Shown: positions 1-5,256, counted from the stretch's first letter. The stretch: DNA of 5,256 nucleotides from Oscillospiraceae bacterium (GCA_902796295.1 CADBOL010000085.1:1-5256); one strand, 5' to 3'. Made by a program: numbers and translations. The notes: generated by a model not told the origin, from the sequence alone.

Positions 1-222
1 ACGCGGCTTAAAGGGAACTTTTGCAACTCCACCGCAGGATGCACAAGTTGCTTCAAACCATTCACGCTCACCACGAGCCGCATTTTTGCGTGCGTCACGG
101 CAGGCCTTGCAGCGCTGGGGCTCATTTACGAAACCTTTTTCAGCGTAGAATTCCTGCTCGCCTGCGGTGAAAACGAATTCGTTACCGCATTCCTTGCAGA
201 TGAGAGTTTTGTCTTCGTACAT
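1..222 (-). CDS. Zinc-ribbon protein (zf-trcl-like), C-terminus beyond left edge
   Basis: This is the first 74 residues of a small cytoplasmic protein; the 3' end lies outside the window. It begins MYEDKTLICKECGNEFVF and carries a CxxC pair at C9/C12 and a second at C38/C41 (QRCKACRDAR). That is the layout of the probable zinc-ribbon family (zf-trcl) in Firmicutes, in which four cysteines bind one zinc. A third CxxC at C60/C63 (ATCASCGG, followed by VPFKP) resembles the second zinc-binding module often following in this family, whose last CxxC would fall beyond the edge. Start choice: ATG at 222-220 has GTGAGG 8 bases upstream (231-236, minus strand). It lies downstream of the sigma-factor gene on the same strand, but a 141-base gap with its own structure suggests separate transcription. 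The family's function is not established; nucleic-acid or protein binding is inference from the zinc ribbons alone. Confidence 0.85.
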   Translation of the reverse strand, partial: MYEDKTLICKECGNEFVFTAGEQEFYAEKGFVNEPQRCKACRDARKNAARGEREWFEATCASCGGVAKVPFKPR

Positions 223-230
223 GGATATAA

Positions 231-236
231 CCTCAC
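231..236 (-). promoter_or_regulatory. Ribosome binding site of the zinc-ribbon gene
   Basis: The minus strand reads GTGAGG followed by 8 bases and then ATG at 222. The spacing is ordinary and supports that ATG as the start. Confidence 0.7.
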
Positions 237-248
237 TTGAAATAATTT

Positions 249-313
249 TGCCCTGGGCGGATTTGCACCGCCACCTTTGATAAGTACAACGCTCTTCTTT
301 AAGCTACGGGGGC
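249..313 (-). other. Degenerate tRNA-like cloverleaf in the zinc-ribbon leader
   Basis: Read on the minus strand, 65 bases follow tRNA order. A 5' acceptor-like GCCCCCG (313-307) is followed by TA at tRNA positions 8-9. A D-arm-like stem GCTT/GAGC comes next, with a short AAAGAA loop. Then a 3-bp stem TTG/CAA encloses the 7-base loop TACTTAT. A strong T-arm-like stem-loop follows, GGCGG-TGCAAAT-CCGCC, and finally CAGGGC, whose GGGC pairs with the opening GCCC. Against a working tRNA: it is about 10 bases short, the D loop lacks GG, the anticodon stem is only 3 bp, the T loop has G instead of T at its second position, the acceptor has a mismatch and a bulge, and no CCA follows. It could be a decayed tRNA gene (the 5' half recalls arginine tRNAs), a structured mRNA leader, or chance. 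The foldable stems are seen; tRNA ancestry is inference. Confidence 0.35.
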
Positions 314-330
314 AGATATATAATCAGTAA

Positions 331-367
331 CCGTAATCAACGGTCATCAATTATTATCGGTAATCAG
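331..367. repeat. Three imperfect 10-base direct repeats
   Basis: The plus strand shows ccgtaatcaa (331-340), cggtcatcaa (341-350) and cggtaatcag (358-367). The first two are in tandem and the third is offset by 7 bases. They share the core CSGTMATCAR. The third overlaps the stop codon of the sigma-factor gene (364-366). They lie just upstream of the tRNA-like element and of any promoter that would serve the zinc-ribbon gene, so they could be regulator sites, but with three short imperfect copies chance is a real alternative. Confidence 0.35.
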
Positions 368-936
368 AATAAATCATTGAGTTTTTTGCGGATGCGCTGG
401 AGCGCGTTGTCAACCGACTTTTCGCTGCAGCCGAGTTCAGACGCAATCCGGGAATAACTGTCAAACTGAAGACGTCTCTCGAGTACGGCCTGTTCAAATT
501 CAGAGAGGCGCTCCTCGGATGCCTTGAGAATTCTTTCGCTCTGCTCGGAATTTTCCGCCGCTCTGACCGGGTCATCGGGGCCGGGCACTTCGGGACTGTC
601 ATCAAAAGATACCGCGCCGCTCAGAGCCGCGTTTCCGTTGCTGAAATTGCTTCTGAGAGCGGATCTGATCCTGTTTTCAATGCAGGTATCGGCAAAGGTC
701 TTGAAAGAAACTCCCTTTGACGCGTCAAACTTTTTGACGCTTTCAAGAAAACCGAGCATGCCCTCCTGAACAAGGTCATCATCGGATATCCTTGATTTCC
801 CGAAATTCAGGTATGACGCTTTTGCTGATGCAACGGGCATAATCTCCGCGATCAGCTCCGCCATCGCTCTGTCATCTCCGGCGGCCGCCTTGACAGCCAG
901 ATCGTTGATATCAAAGGGATTTTTCTCTTTTGACAT
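364..936 (-). CDS. RNA polymerase sigma-70 family factor, SigH (Spo0H)-like
   Basis: This 190-residue protein would direct RNA polymerase core to a specific promoter class. Region 2 spans about residues 17-98. It includes the core-binding helix DDLVQEGMLGFLESVKKF (53-70) and the -10 recognition/melting stretch KGVSFKTFADTCIENRIRSA (74-93). Region 4 spans about 143-188, with a helix-turn-helix around 159-180 ending SEKSVDNALQRIRKKL. These closely follow the pattern of Bacillus SigH (EGMxGLYKSI, FAELCI, KSIDNALQRVKRKL). A poorly conserved, acidic, proline-rich linker (about 97-140) joins them, and no clear region 3 is visible. At 190 residues it is shorter than Bacillus SigH (about 218). ATG at 936 is supported by AAAGGA 6 bases upstream and by a consensus promoter at 966-994. 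The usual SigH neighbours are not seen, so I do not assign sigH. In relatives SigH governs the switch to sporulation or competence; whether this one does is unknown. A group-3/ECF-like factor of other role is the alternative. Confidence 0.85.
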   Translation of the reverse strand: MSKEKNPFDINDLAVKAAAGDDRAMAELIAEIMPVASAKASYLNFGKSRISDDDLVQEGMLGFLESVKKFDASKGVSFKTFADTCIENRIRSALRSNFSNGNAALSGAVSFDDSPEVPGPDDPVRAAENSEQSERILKASEERLSEFEQAVLERRLQFDSYSRIASELGCSEKSVDNALQRIRKKLNDLF

Positions 937-942
937 ATACTA

Positions 943-948
943 TCCTTT
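943..948 (-). promoter_or_regulatory. Ribosome binding site of the sigma-factor gene
   Basis: The minus strand reads AAAGGA, then 6 bases, then ATG at 936. It fixes the start of the sigma-factor gene. Confidence 0.7.
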
Positions 949-965
949 TTAGATTATTCTTTAAA

Positions 966-994
966 ATGATATACAATTAAAGCAGAAAAGTCAA
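966..994 (-). promoter_or_regulatory. Sigma-A-type promoter of the sigma-factor gene
   Basis: The minus strand has -35 TTGACT (994-989), a 17-base spacer and -10 TATCAT (971-966). Transcription would start near 959, giving a leader of about 23 bases that contains the ribosome binding site. Near-consensus boxes with ideal spacing, directly upstream of the ATG, make this convincing. Confidence 0.75.
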
Positions 995-1009
995 CTGTTT
1001 TTATACCGC

Positions 1010-1047
1010 AAGTGCGATTTTTGTTATCATAGACAAAAATCGCACTT
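1010..1047 (+). terminator. Perfect 15-bp hairpin with T-run on the plus strand
   Basis: The arms at 1010-1024 and 1033-1047 (AAGTGCGATTTTTGT and its exact complement) enclose an 8-base loop. On the plus strand the stem runs into TTT (1048-1050), the form of a rho-independent terminator. Both flanking genes are on the minus strand, however, and on that strand no T-run follows the stem (it continues GCGGTATAAA). It may mark the 3' end of the transporter mRNA as a stability or rho-related structure, insulate the sigma-factor promoter, or stop antisense transcription entering the transporter gene. The hairpin is certain; its direction of action is not. Confidence 0.6.
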
Positions 1048-1087
1048 TTTATTTGGGCAAATAGTTTAGGGATTCAGCGCATTGCCT

Positions 1088-3301
1088 TTATTTCATTGAG
1101 TTTACGGATTCAATTGCCTTTGCGTAGTTCCTGCTTTCGTCAAGCAGTTTTTTAGCATTGAGATACGGTTTTGCCGCTCTTGTGTAGATTGAGTAATCTG
1201 TTGTATTCTTCTTGATAAGAGTGTCGATATTTTTCTTTTCGGTTCTCAGCCCGGCGAGCGCGGATTTGAGACCGGCGAGCTCCGCGCTGTTTTTTGATGT
1301 GCGGGCATCTTTCATTTTGCCGAGAGTTTCCGCTATGGCAATATCATTCGCATCTCTCTTTTCAAACAGGTCATTGAGCTGAGACATATCAAACTCCGTG
1401 AGACCGCCCGGGTAATATTTTTTCCTCGCTTTCAGCGAAAGAACCGCCTCACGCGTCTCTCTCACGGCATCTGCGCGGATTTTCTTTTCTTCCGGAGTGC
1501 TCTTCGGAAGAGCCTTTGCGGCGCCGATATCATAAGAGAGGTGTTTGTCAAATCCTTCAAGACCCGAGTCGTAAATTGCCTGAGCTCTCTGAAGGGCCGC
1601 AATGCCCTCCGGGGTGTCAAATTTGCCGAGCTCTGCGAGAACAAGAGAGGAGATTTCAATCTTCTCATTCTTTTCTCTTGCCGCCTTGCGCTCTTTGCCT
1701 TTGAAATGAGATTCATTTACCGGCTCCGTACCGGAGTATTCCTCTGCCTCTTTTATGATTTCAAGCGCTTCACTCAGACCGCTTTCATCAACGGTTCCGT
1801 TGCCGTAATCCTCAAATGCCGCTCTGATTCTCAATACATTCACCATCGCCTTTTGCTTTGCTTCGGAAAGATTATAGAAGAAGAAGGGGATGACATTGAG
1901 AGTGGCTCCGACTATTGAAGCGACGATAAGCACCGTGCATATATGCGTAAAATATGTGTGATTGTAAAGCACATCGTAGACATTGCCGCTTGTGAAGCCG
2001 AGCGCGGCTGCCGTGGTTTCATTGAGACCGGCTTTCTCGTATATCGCGGGCAGAACAGAGCTTGTCGCGAGGGTGATAACATTTCCGATAAGGCCTACGG
2101 CGGCAAACATTCCGTCGATTCTTTCACCCGTGATATACTGCTGGTAATCCCTTATATCCGCATTGAGGCTCGGGCCTATGAAATGTCCGAGAGCGGTAAT
2201 GAGCCCGTTCGCAAAAAGGCAGGCAAGCAGCAGCCATATTGCGGAGGGTCCCTGAATTCTGATAACCGGAATCATAAGGGCAATCAGGAATATATTGAGC
2301 AGGTTGCTTATTATGAGAATTTTCTTTTTGCCGTATTTTCTTATCAGAGCCGGGCCGAAAAGATTGGGCCAGAGCGAGGCGTTGCCGTAAATCGCGGTTA
2401 TAAGCGAATACTGGCCCGCCGAGCACACCTTCTGATAGTTATACATCCAGCCGAGTATCTGGGCGAATGAGCCCTCGAGGAAGCCGATCCACCCGGCGAG
2501 TGAGATAATCCAGAAATATTTGTTTCTCGCGACTGCTCTGAAAGCGTCGGCAAAACGCACCTGAATGATTCTGCTCTTGGGCTGAACTATTCTCTCGTTT
2601 GCGTTGACATAGACGAGCATTGAAACGGCGAATCCGACAATCAGCATCGGAGGGAACAGCACTCTGTAAACCCTTAAATCATAGAGAGTGTTGTTTCCGG
2701 TGATTATCCTTGCCGCAATGGGCAGAAAGATACCTGCGATTGAAGGGGAGAAATTCTCTATAACCGAGCGCACGGCATAAATATCAGTTCTCTCAATCGT
2801 ATTCGGCGATACGACATTGATAAGGCTCTCATAGGCGTCATTATAGAAGTTATAGAAAAACTGGAAGCCGATATTGAAGAGCAGAACAGTCGCGCATTTC
2901 ACAGCCATTGACATCTGCTCATAAGGCGCCCAGATAAACCCGATGCCGAGCAGAACCGAGGGGATACCCATCTTGAGGATATAGGGCAGATATTTTCCCT
3001 TCATACTGCGCGTGTTGTCTATCATATTTGCTCTGAGCGCAGTGAGAGGGAACCCCGAGAGTATGCTGATTATATAAATAACATACATCGCAGAGGGTTT
3101 GATTCCGATGGTGTTGCCTATAAGCACATTGCCTATGCTGATAATCATGTTTGAAACGCAGTAGACAATGAATTTGACACCCATGCCGCCGACGGCTATG
3201 GACGCTATTTCCCTGAATGGAACGAATCTTCCCTCGGGAGGATTGCGCCAGTATTTTTTCAGCGAATGAAGAAGGCCTTTGACTTTGTCAATAAGATTCA
3301 T
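1088..3301 (-). CDS. GPH-family sugar:cation symporter-like MFS protein with long cytoplasmic C-terminal tail
   Basis: This 737-residue inner-membrane protein has about 12 hydrophobic segments between residues 33 and 476. The GPH/MelB hallmarks are present: the loop 2-3 motif DNTRSMKGKYLPYI (95-108), equivalent to the DxTxxxxGKxRPY signature, and DYQQYITGERIDG (385-397) before the penultimate segments, equivalent to DYGEWKTGKR. The family moves glycosides, pentosides or hexuronides with Na+ or H+; the substrate here cannot be read. Usual members are about 450-500 residues. Here about 260 extra residues (477-737) follow the last segment; they are charged, Lys/Glu/Ala-rich and mostly helical, with coiled-coil potential near 674-698 and no resemblance I can see to the PTS IIA domain of LacS. 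Start: ATG at 3301 has GGGAGAG upstream, and its promoter lies at 3341-3369. An in-frame TTG at 3382 would add 27 residues but lies upstream of that -35 box, so it is rejected. Divergent to the DUF362-hydrolase pair. Confidence 0.85.
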   Translation of the reverse strand: MNLIDKVKGLLHSLKKYWRNPPEGRFVPFREIASIAVGGMGVKFIVYCVSNMIISIGNVLIGNTIGIKPSAMYVIYIISILSGFPLTALRANMIDNTRSMKGKYLPYILKMGIPSVLLGIGFIWAPYEQMSMAVKCATVLLFNIGFQFFYNFYNDAYESLINVVSPNTIERTDIYAVRSVIENFSPSIAGIFLPIAARIITGNNTLYDLRVYRVLFPPMLIVGFAVSMLVYVNANERIVQPKSRIIQVRFADAFRAVARNKYFWIISLAGWIGFLEGSFAQILGWMYNYQKVCSAGQYSLITAIYGNASLWPNLFGPALIRKYGKKKILIISNLLNIFLIALMIPVIRIQGPSAIWLLLACLFANGLITALGHFIGPSLNADIRDYQQYITGERIDGMFAAVGLIGNVITLATSSVLPAIYEKAGLNETTAAALGFTSGNVYDVLYNHTYFTHICTVLIVASIVGATLNVIPFFFYNLSEAKQKAMVNVLRIRAAFEDYGNGTVDESGLSEALEIIKEAEEYSGTEPVNESHFKGKERKAAREKNEKIEISSLVLAELGKFDTPEGIAALQRAQAIYDSGLEGFDKHLSYDIGAAKALPKSTPEEKKIRADAVRETREAVLSLKARKKYYPGGLTEFDMSQLNDLFEKRDANDIAIAETLGKMKDARTSKNSAELAGLKSALAGLRTEKKNIDTLIKKNTTDYSIYTRAAKPYLNAKKLLDESRNYAKAIESVNSMK

Positions 3302-3307
3302 TTTTCT

Positions 3308-3314
3308 CTCTCCC
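3308..3314 (-). promoter_or_regulatory. Ribosome binding site deciding the transporter start
   Basis: The minus strand reads GGGAGAG with its GGAG core 8 bases before ATG at 3301. The residues that follow (MNLIDKVKGLL...YWRNPPEGRFVP) are the typical beginning of this transporter type, so this start is preferred over the TTG at 3382. Confidence 0.75.
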
Positions 3315-3340
3315 GTTGATGCAATAATGTATCCTTTCAA

Positions 3341-3369
3341 ATAATACCATACAGCTCCTTTTATATCAA
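3341..3369 (-). promoter_or_regulatory. Sigma-A-type promoter of the transporter gene
   Basis: The minus strand has -35 TTGATA (3369-3364), a 17-base spacer and -10 TATTAT (3346-3341). The start point would be near 3334, giving a leader of about 30 bases ending in the ribosome binding site. The -35 box lies inside the palindrome at 3360-3375. Confidence 0.65.
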
Positions 3370-3375
3370 TATAAA
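3360..3375. repeat. 16-bp AT-rich palindrome, possible operator
   Basis: TTTATAT-CA-ATATAAA is a perfect 7-bp inverted repeat around 2 bases. It covers the -35 box of the minus-strand transporter promoter and directly abuts the -35 box of the plus-strand promoter (3376-3381). A regulator bound here could act on both. AT-rich composition makes chance palindromes common, so the operator role is inference. Confidence 0.35.
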
Positions 3376-3404
3376 TTGACAAAATCTATTCAAACATATA
3401 TAAT
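3376..3404 (+). promoter_or_regulatory. Full-consensus sigma-A promoter of the DUF362-hydrolase pair
   Basis: TTGACA (3376-3381), a 17-base spacer and TATAAT (3399-3404) match the housekeeping consensus exactly. The start point would be near 3411, leaving a leader of about 20 bases that carries AAGGAG. A promoter this strong implies high basal expression unless repressed. Confidence 0.85.
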
Positions 3405-3417
3405 TAACAAAAAAGAT

Positions 3418-3423
3418 AAGGAG
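3418..3423 (+). promoter_or_regulatory. Ribosome binding site selecting the GTG start
   Basis: AAGGAG lies 7 bases before GTG at 3431. The overlapping ATG at 3429 is followed at once by TGA, so it cannot start the protein. GTG is the only start compatible with this site and the reading frame. Confidence 0.8.
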
Positions 3424-3430
3424 AACTGAT

Positions 3431-4369
3431 GTGACGGAAAAGAGCACGGTGTATTTCACCAGAGATCTCAGCTCCGAAGGTCTTATGAAGATTTTTGACA
3501 GAGTCAGCTCAAATCTCATCGGAAAGGTTGCGGTGAAGCTCCACACCGGCGAGCAGAACGGGCCGAATATCATCCCGCGCGATTGGGTTAAAGATCTCTT
3601 TGAGAAACGTCTTGAAGACGCGAATATCGTTGAGACAAACACCTATTATGAGGGCGACCGGTATACGACCGAGCAGCACCGGGAGACTCTAAGGGTAAAC
3701 GGGTGGACTTTCGCTCCCGTGGATATAATGGATGAGGAGGCGACCGCGGCGCTGCCTGTTGTCGGCGGCAAATGGTTCAAAGAGATATATGTGGGCAAAA
3801 ATATGCTCTCTTATGATTCGCTGCTCGCTCTCACCCATTTCAAGGGCCATATTATGGGCGGCTTCGGCGGCTCAAACAAAAATATAGGCATCGGCTGCGC
3901 AGACGGCAGGATCGGCAAAAAGATGATTCACACAAGAGAGGGCTCTTCCAATCTCTGGAGCATTGCCGAGGAAGAGCTGATGGAGAGAATCACGGAATCC
4001 ACCAGAGCGACAGTCGATTGGTTCGGAAGCCATGTTTCATATATAAATGTTATGCGCAATATGTCCGTATCATGTGACTGTGAGGGAACGGCGGCGATGC
4101 CTGTTGTAACCCCGGATGTCGGCATCATCGGCTCTCTCGACATTCTCGCGGCCGACAAATGCAGCGTTGACCTCATTTACGCCATGAAAGAGGAAGACAG
4201 GCACGATCTAATAGAGAGGATTGAAACGCGCAAGGGTCTGCGACAGCTCAGCTATATGAAAGAGCTCGGCATGGGTAATGACGAATACAATATAGTTGAT
4301 ATTGACAACGGCGACAGACTCATAACTCCCGCGCAGGCAGTAGCGCACGTGGTTCCGTTCGGAAGCTGA
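3431..4369 (+). CDS. DUF362 domain protein without ferredoxin module
   Basis: This 312-residue protein is predicted soluble; no signal peptide or membrane segment is visible. Features that place it in DUF362 include KLHTGE (36-41), HFKGHIMGGFGGSNKNIG (137-154) followed by GCADGRIGK (155-163), CDCEG (215-219), and PDVGIIGSLDILAADKCSVD (229-248), the family's characteristic stretch near the C-terminus. Many family members are joined to a 2[4Fe-4S] ferredoxin domain; here there is none. The four cysteines in these conserved parts (C156, C215, C217, C244) could still bind a metal or cluster, which is inference. The reaction is unknown for the family as a whole; a redox role has been suggested only by the ferredoxin fusions. 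It starts at GTG 3431 behind a full-consensus promoter and precedes an exported hydrolase by 30 bases, probably in one transcript. Family assignment is firm; function is not. Confidence 0.85.
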   Translation: MTEKSTVYFTRDLSSEGLMKIFDRVSSNLIGKVAVKLHTGEQNGPNIIPRDWVKDLFEKRLEDANIVETNTYYEGDRYTTEQHRETLRVNGWTFAPVDIMDEEATAALPVVGGKWFKEIYVGKNMLSYDSLLALTHFKGHIMGGFGGSNKNIGIGCADGRIGKKMIHTREGSSNLWSIAEEELMERITESTRATVDWFGSHVSYINVMRNMSVSCDCEGTAAMPVVTPDVGIIGSLDILAADKCSVDLIYAMKEEDRHDLIERIETRKGLRQLSYMKELGMGNDEYNIVDIDNGDRLITPAQAVAHVVPFGS

Positions 4370-4387
4370 TTTTAAGATATATTTCAT

Positions 4388-4393
4388 GAGGTG
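4388..4393 (+). promoter_or_regulatory. Ribosome binding site deciding the hydrolase start
   Basis: GAGGTG lies 6 bases before ATG at 4400. A GTG at 4391 is in frame but is part of this site, so the protein should begin at 4400 with MKK. Confidence 0.75.
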
Positions 4394-4399
4394 AATAAA

Positions 4400-5155
4400 A
4401 TGAAAAAGATTATATCAATAATACTTATGGCAGGCATAGTTGTTTCGTGTCTCGGAATGTGCGCTTCTGCGGCAGGCGGAAAGAAATCATATTGGGTCAC
4501 ATGCAAAACATCCGCCGATGTGATTGATTTTGTGCTTGAGGGCGGCAAACACGCCGTTCCGATCAGAATAGTCAAAGCCGGTCTCAGACAGGGCAAATCC
4601 GTCTGCTGGGTATATCTTGTGGGCCTTGTGGGCGTTGAAACCGGCACCAAGCAGACAAATAATATGGAAAGCTGCCTTAAAGCCGGATTCGCGAAGGAGA
4701 GCGATTATTTTGACGTGGCCAAAGAGACGATTCAGAGAGTCGTTCCCAAGGGAGCAAATCTCGTGCTCGCCGGACACAGCCTCGGCGGAATGACCCTTCA
4801 GCAGATTTCCGCGGATGAAGATATCAAGAGGGATTATAATATTATAAATACTCTCACCGCAGGCTCTCCCTATATTCCGATTAAGGGCGAGAGAGAGGGT
4901 ACTCTTCACCGCCTGGCCGACAGGGGAGACGCAATTCCCTGGATGAGCGTGGGCCTTGTCACCGACACACACAAGATGCTCAAGGAAGTATCATGGGAAG
5001 ACGGCGGATTCATGGGAGATCCCGATTCCGCGCACAATGTCTCATACCGCAGCAACGAGGTCTGGGGAGCTTATGATGCTCTCGGTGAAAAGGGCGGCTG
5101 CGCGGTAATCACATTCAATCATGCCCTTGTTGGAATTTACGGCGAGGCAAAATAA
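4400..5155 (+). CDS. Exported alpha/beta-hydrolase, lipase (class 3)-like
   Basis: This 251-residue protein begins with an export signal: MKK, a hydrophobic core (residues 4-16), then SCLGMCASAAGG. It could be cut by signal peptidase I after A24 (ASA-A). V14-V15-S16-C17 also fits a lipobox, so a membrane-anchored lipoprotein is possible. The mature part has the nucleophile elbow GHSLGG (125-130) with Ser127 as nucleophile, preceded by a hydrophobic strand (NLVLA). Asp177 in GDAIPW and His212 in DSAHNVSY lie in the order and spacing expected for the acid and base of a lipase-type triad. It would hydrolyse an ester outside the membrane; the substrate is unknown, and an acyltransferase or peptidase-like role is not excluded. 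It lies 30 bases after the DUF362 gene and directly before a terminator, so it is likely the second and last gene of that operon. Confidence 0.8.
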   Translation: MKKIISIILMAGIVVSCLGMCASAAGGKKSYWVTCKTSADVIDFVLEGGKHAVPIRIVKAGLRQGKSVCWVYLVGLVGVETGTKQTNNMESCLKAGFAKESDYFDVAKETIQRVVPKGANLVLAGHSLGGMTLQQISADEDIKRDYNIINTLTAGSPYIPIKGEREGTLHRLADRGDAIPWMSVGLVTDTHKMLKEVSWEDGGFMGDPDSAHNVSYRSNEVWGAYDALGEKGGCAVITFNHALVGIYGEAK

Positions 5156-5169
5156 AAGGATAGTAAGTT

Positions 5170-5203
5170 AAAACAGGGCTGTCACTGCGGCAGCCCTGTT
5201 TTT
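5170..5203 (+). terminator. Rho-independent terminator of the DUF362-hydrolase operon
   Basis: The stem arms AAACAGGGCTG (5171-5181) and CAGCCCTGTTT (5191-5201) enclose a 9-base loop. One more A-T pair (5170/5202) extends the stem, and the T-run covers 5199-5203. It begins 15 bases after the hydrolase stop codon. The GC-rich core with its T-run is a textbook intrinsic terminator. Confidence 0.9.
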
Positions 5204-5256
5204 GTTGTGTTTGGTTTTCGATTAATGCACGGCCGGGCGACGGCAGTTAAGATGAA

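Noticed and set aside
250..275. Cobalamin-riboswitch-like core (GGTGCAAATCC on the minus strand)
   Set aside because: The short match resembles one B12-riboswitch motif, but the other conserved blocks are missing; the same bases fit a tRNA T-arm better.
1943..2470. 175-codon open frame on the plus strand inside the transporter gene
   Set aside because: It is antisense to conserved membrane segments of the transporter, and its translation is charged, cysteine-rich and unlike a real protein.
3290..3352. Small minus-strand ORF (about 20 codons) behind AAAGGAG, overlapping the transporter start
   Set aside because: Its ATG lies within the spacer of the predicted transporter promoter, so it would not be on that mRNA; the ribosome-binding spacing is also short.
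3302..3382. In-frame N-terminal extension of the transporter from a TTG at 3382
   Set aside because: The TTG lies upstream of the -35 box of the transporter promoter (3364-3369), and ATG at 3301 has a good ribosome binding site and the usual family N-terminus.
4487..4972. 161-codon open frame on the minus strand opposite the hydrolase
   Set aside because: It lies wholly antisense to a gene with clear hydrolase motifs, has no ribosome binding site I can see, and shows no recognisable domain; it looks like a codon-usage shadow.
5156..5170. Ribosome-binding-like AAAAGGATAGTA after the hydrolase stop, similar to that of the sigma-factor gene
   Set aside because: No start codon or reading frame follows; the terminator begins immediately.
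5204..5256. Possible start of a further gene at the right edge (ATG near 5225)
   Set aside because: No ribosome binding site precedes it and the remaining stretch is too short to judge; I see nothing supportable there.

Overview
The window looks like chromosomal DNA of a Gram-positive anaerobe of the Clostridia, probably a gut Ruminococcaceae/Oscillospiraceae-type organism. The basis is canonical sigma-A promoters, strong GGAG/GAGGT ribosome binding sites, a SigH-like sigma factor, a small zinc-ribbon protein of a type known from Firmicutes, and a glycoside-pentoside-hexuronide (GPH) transporter of Firmicutes style. Base composition is moderate and even; I see no insertion sequence, CRISPR array, phage gene or integration site.

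Layout. The left part is all on the minus strand. A zinc-ribbon protein runs off the left edge (1-222). Its 141-base leader holds a tRNA-like cloverleaf (249-313) and three imperfect 10-base repeats (331-367). Upstream of that lies a SigH-like sigma factor (364-936) with its own promoter (966-994), then an intergenic gap with a perfect 15-bp hairpin (1010-1047). A large GPH-family membrane transporter with a cytoplasmic tail of about 260 residues follows (1088-3301).

A compact divergent promoter region (3341-3404) separates the transporter from a plus-strand pair: a DUF362 protein (3431-4369, GTG start) and, 30 bases on, an exported alpha/beta-hydrolase of lipase type (4400-5155). A clear rho-independent terminator closes this pair (5170-5203). 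The last ~50 bases hold no supportable gene.

How the genes may work together. The DUF362-hydrolase pair is very probably one transcript, because it has one consensus promoter, a short gap and one terminator. The transporter promoter and the pair's promoter are back to back, with their -35 boxes 6 bp apart and a 16-bp AT palindrome across the junction. The three genes could therefore be co-regulated, but I cannot show a shared pathway or substrate. The window is mostly ordinary. I see no clear undescribed multi-gene system; the items most worth a second look are the tRNA-like leader, the transporter's soluble tail and the divergent promoter arrangement.
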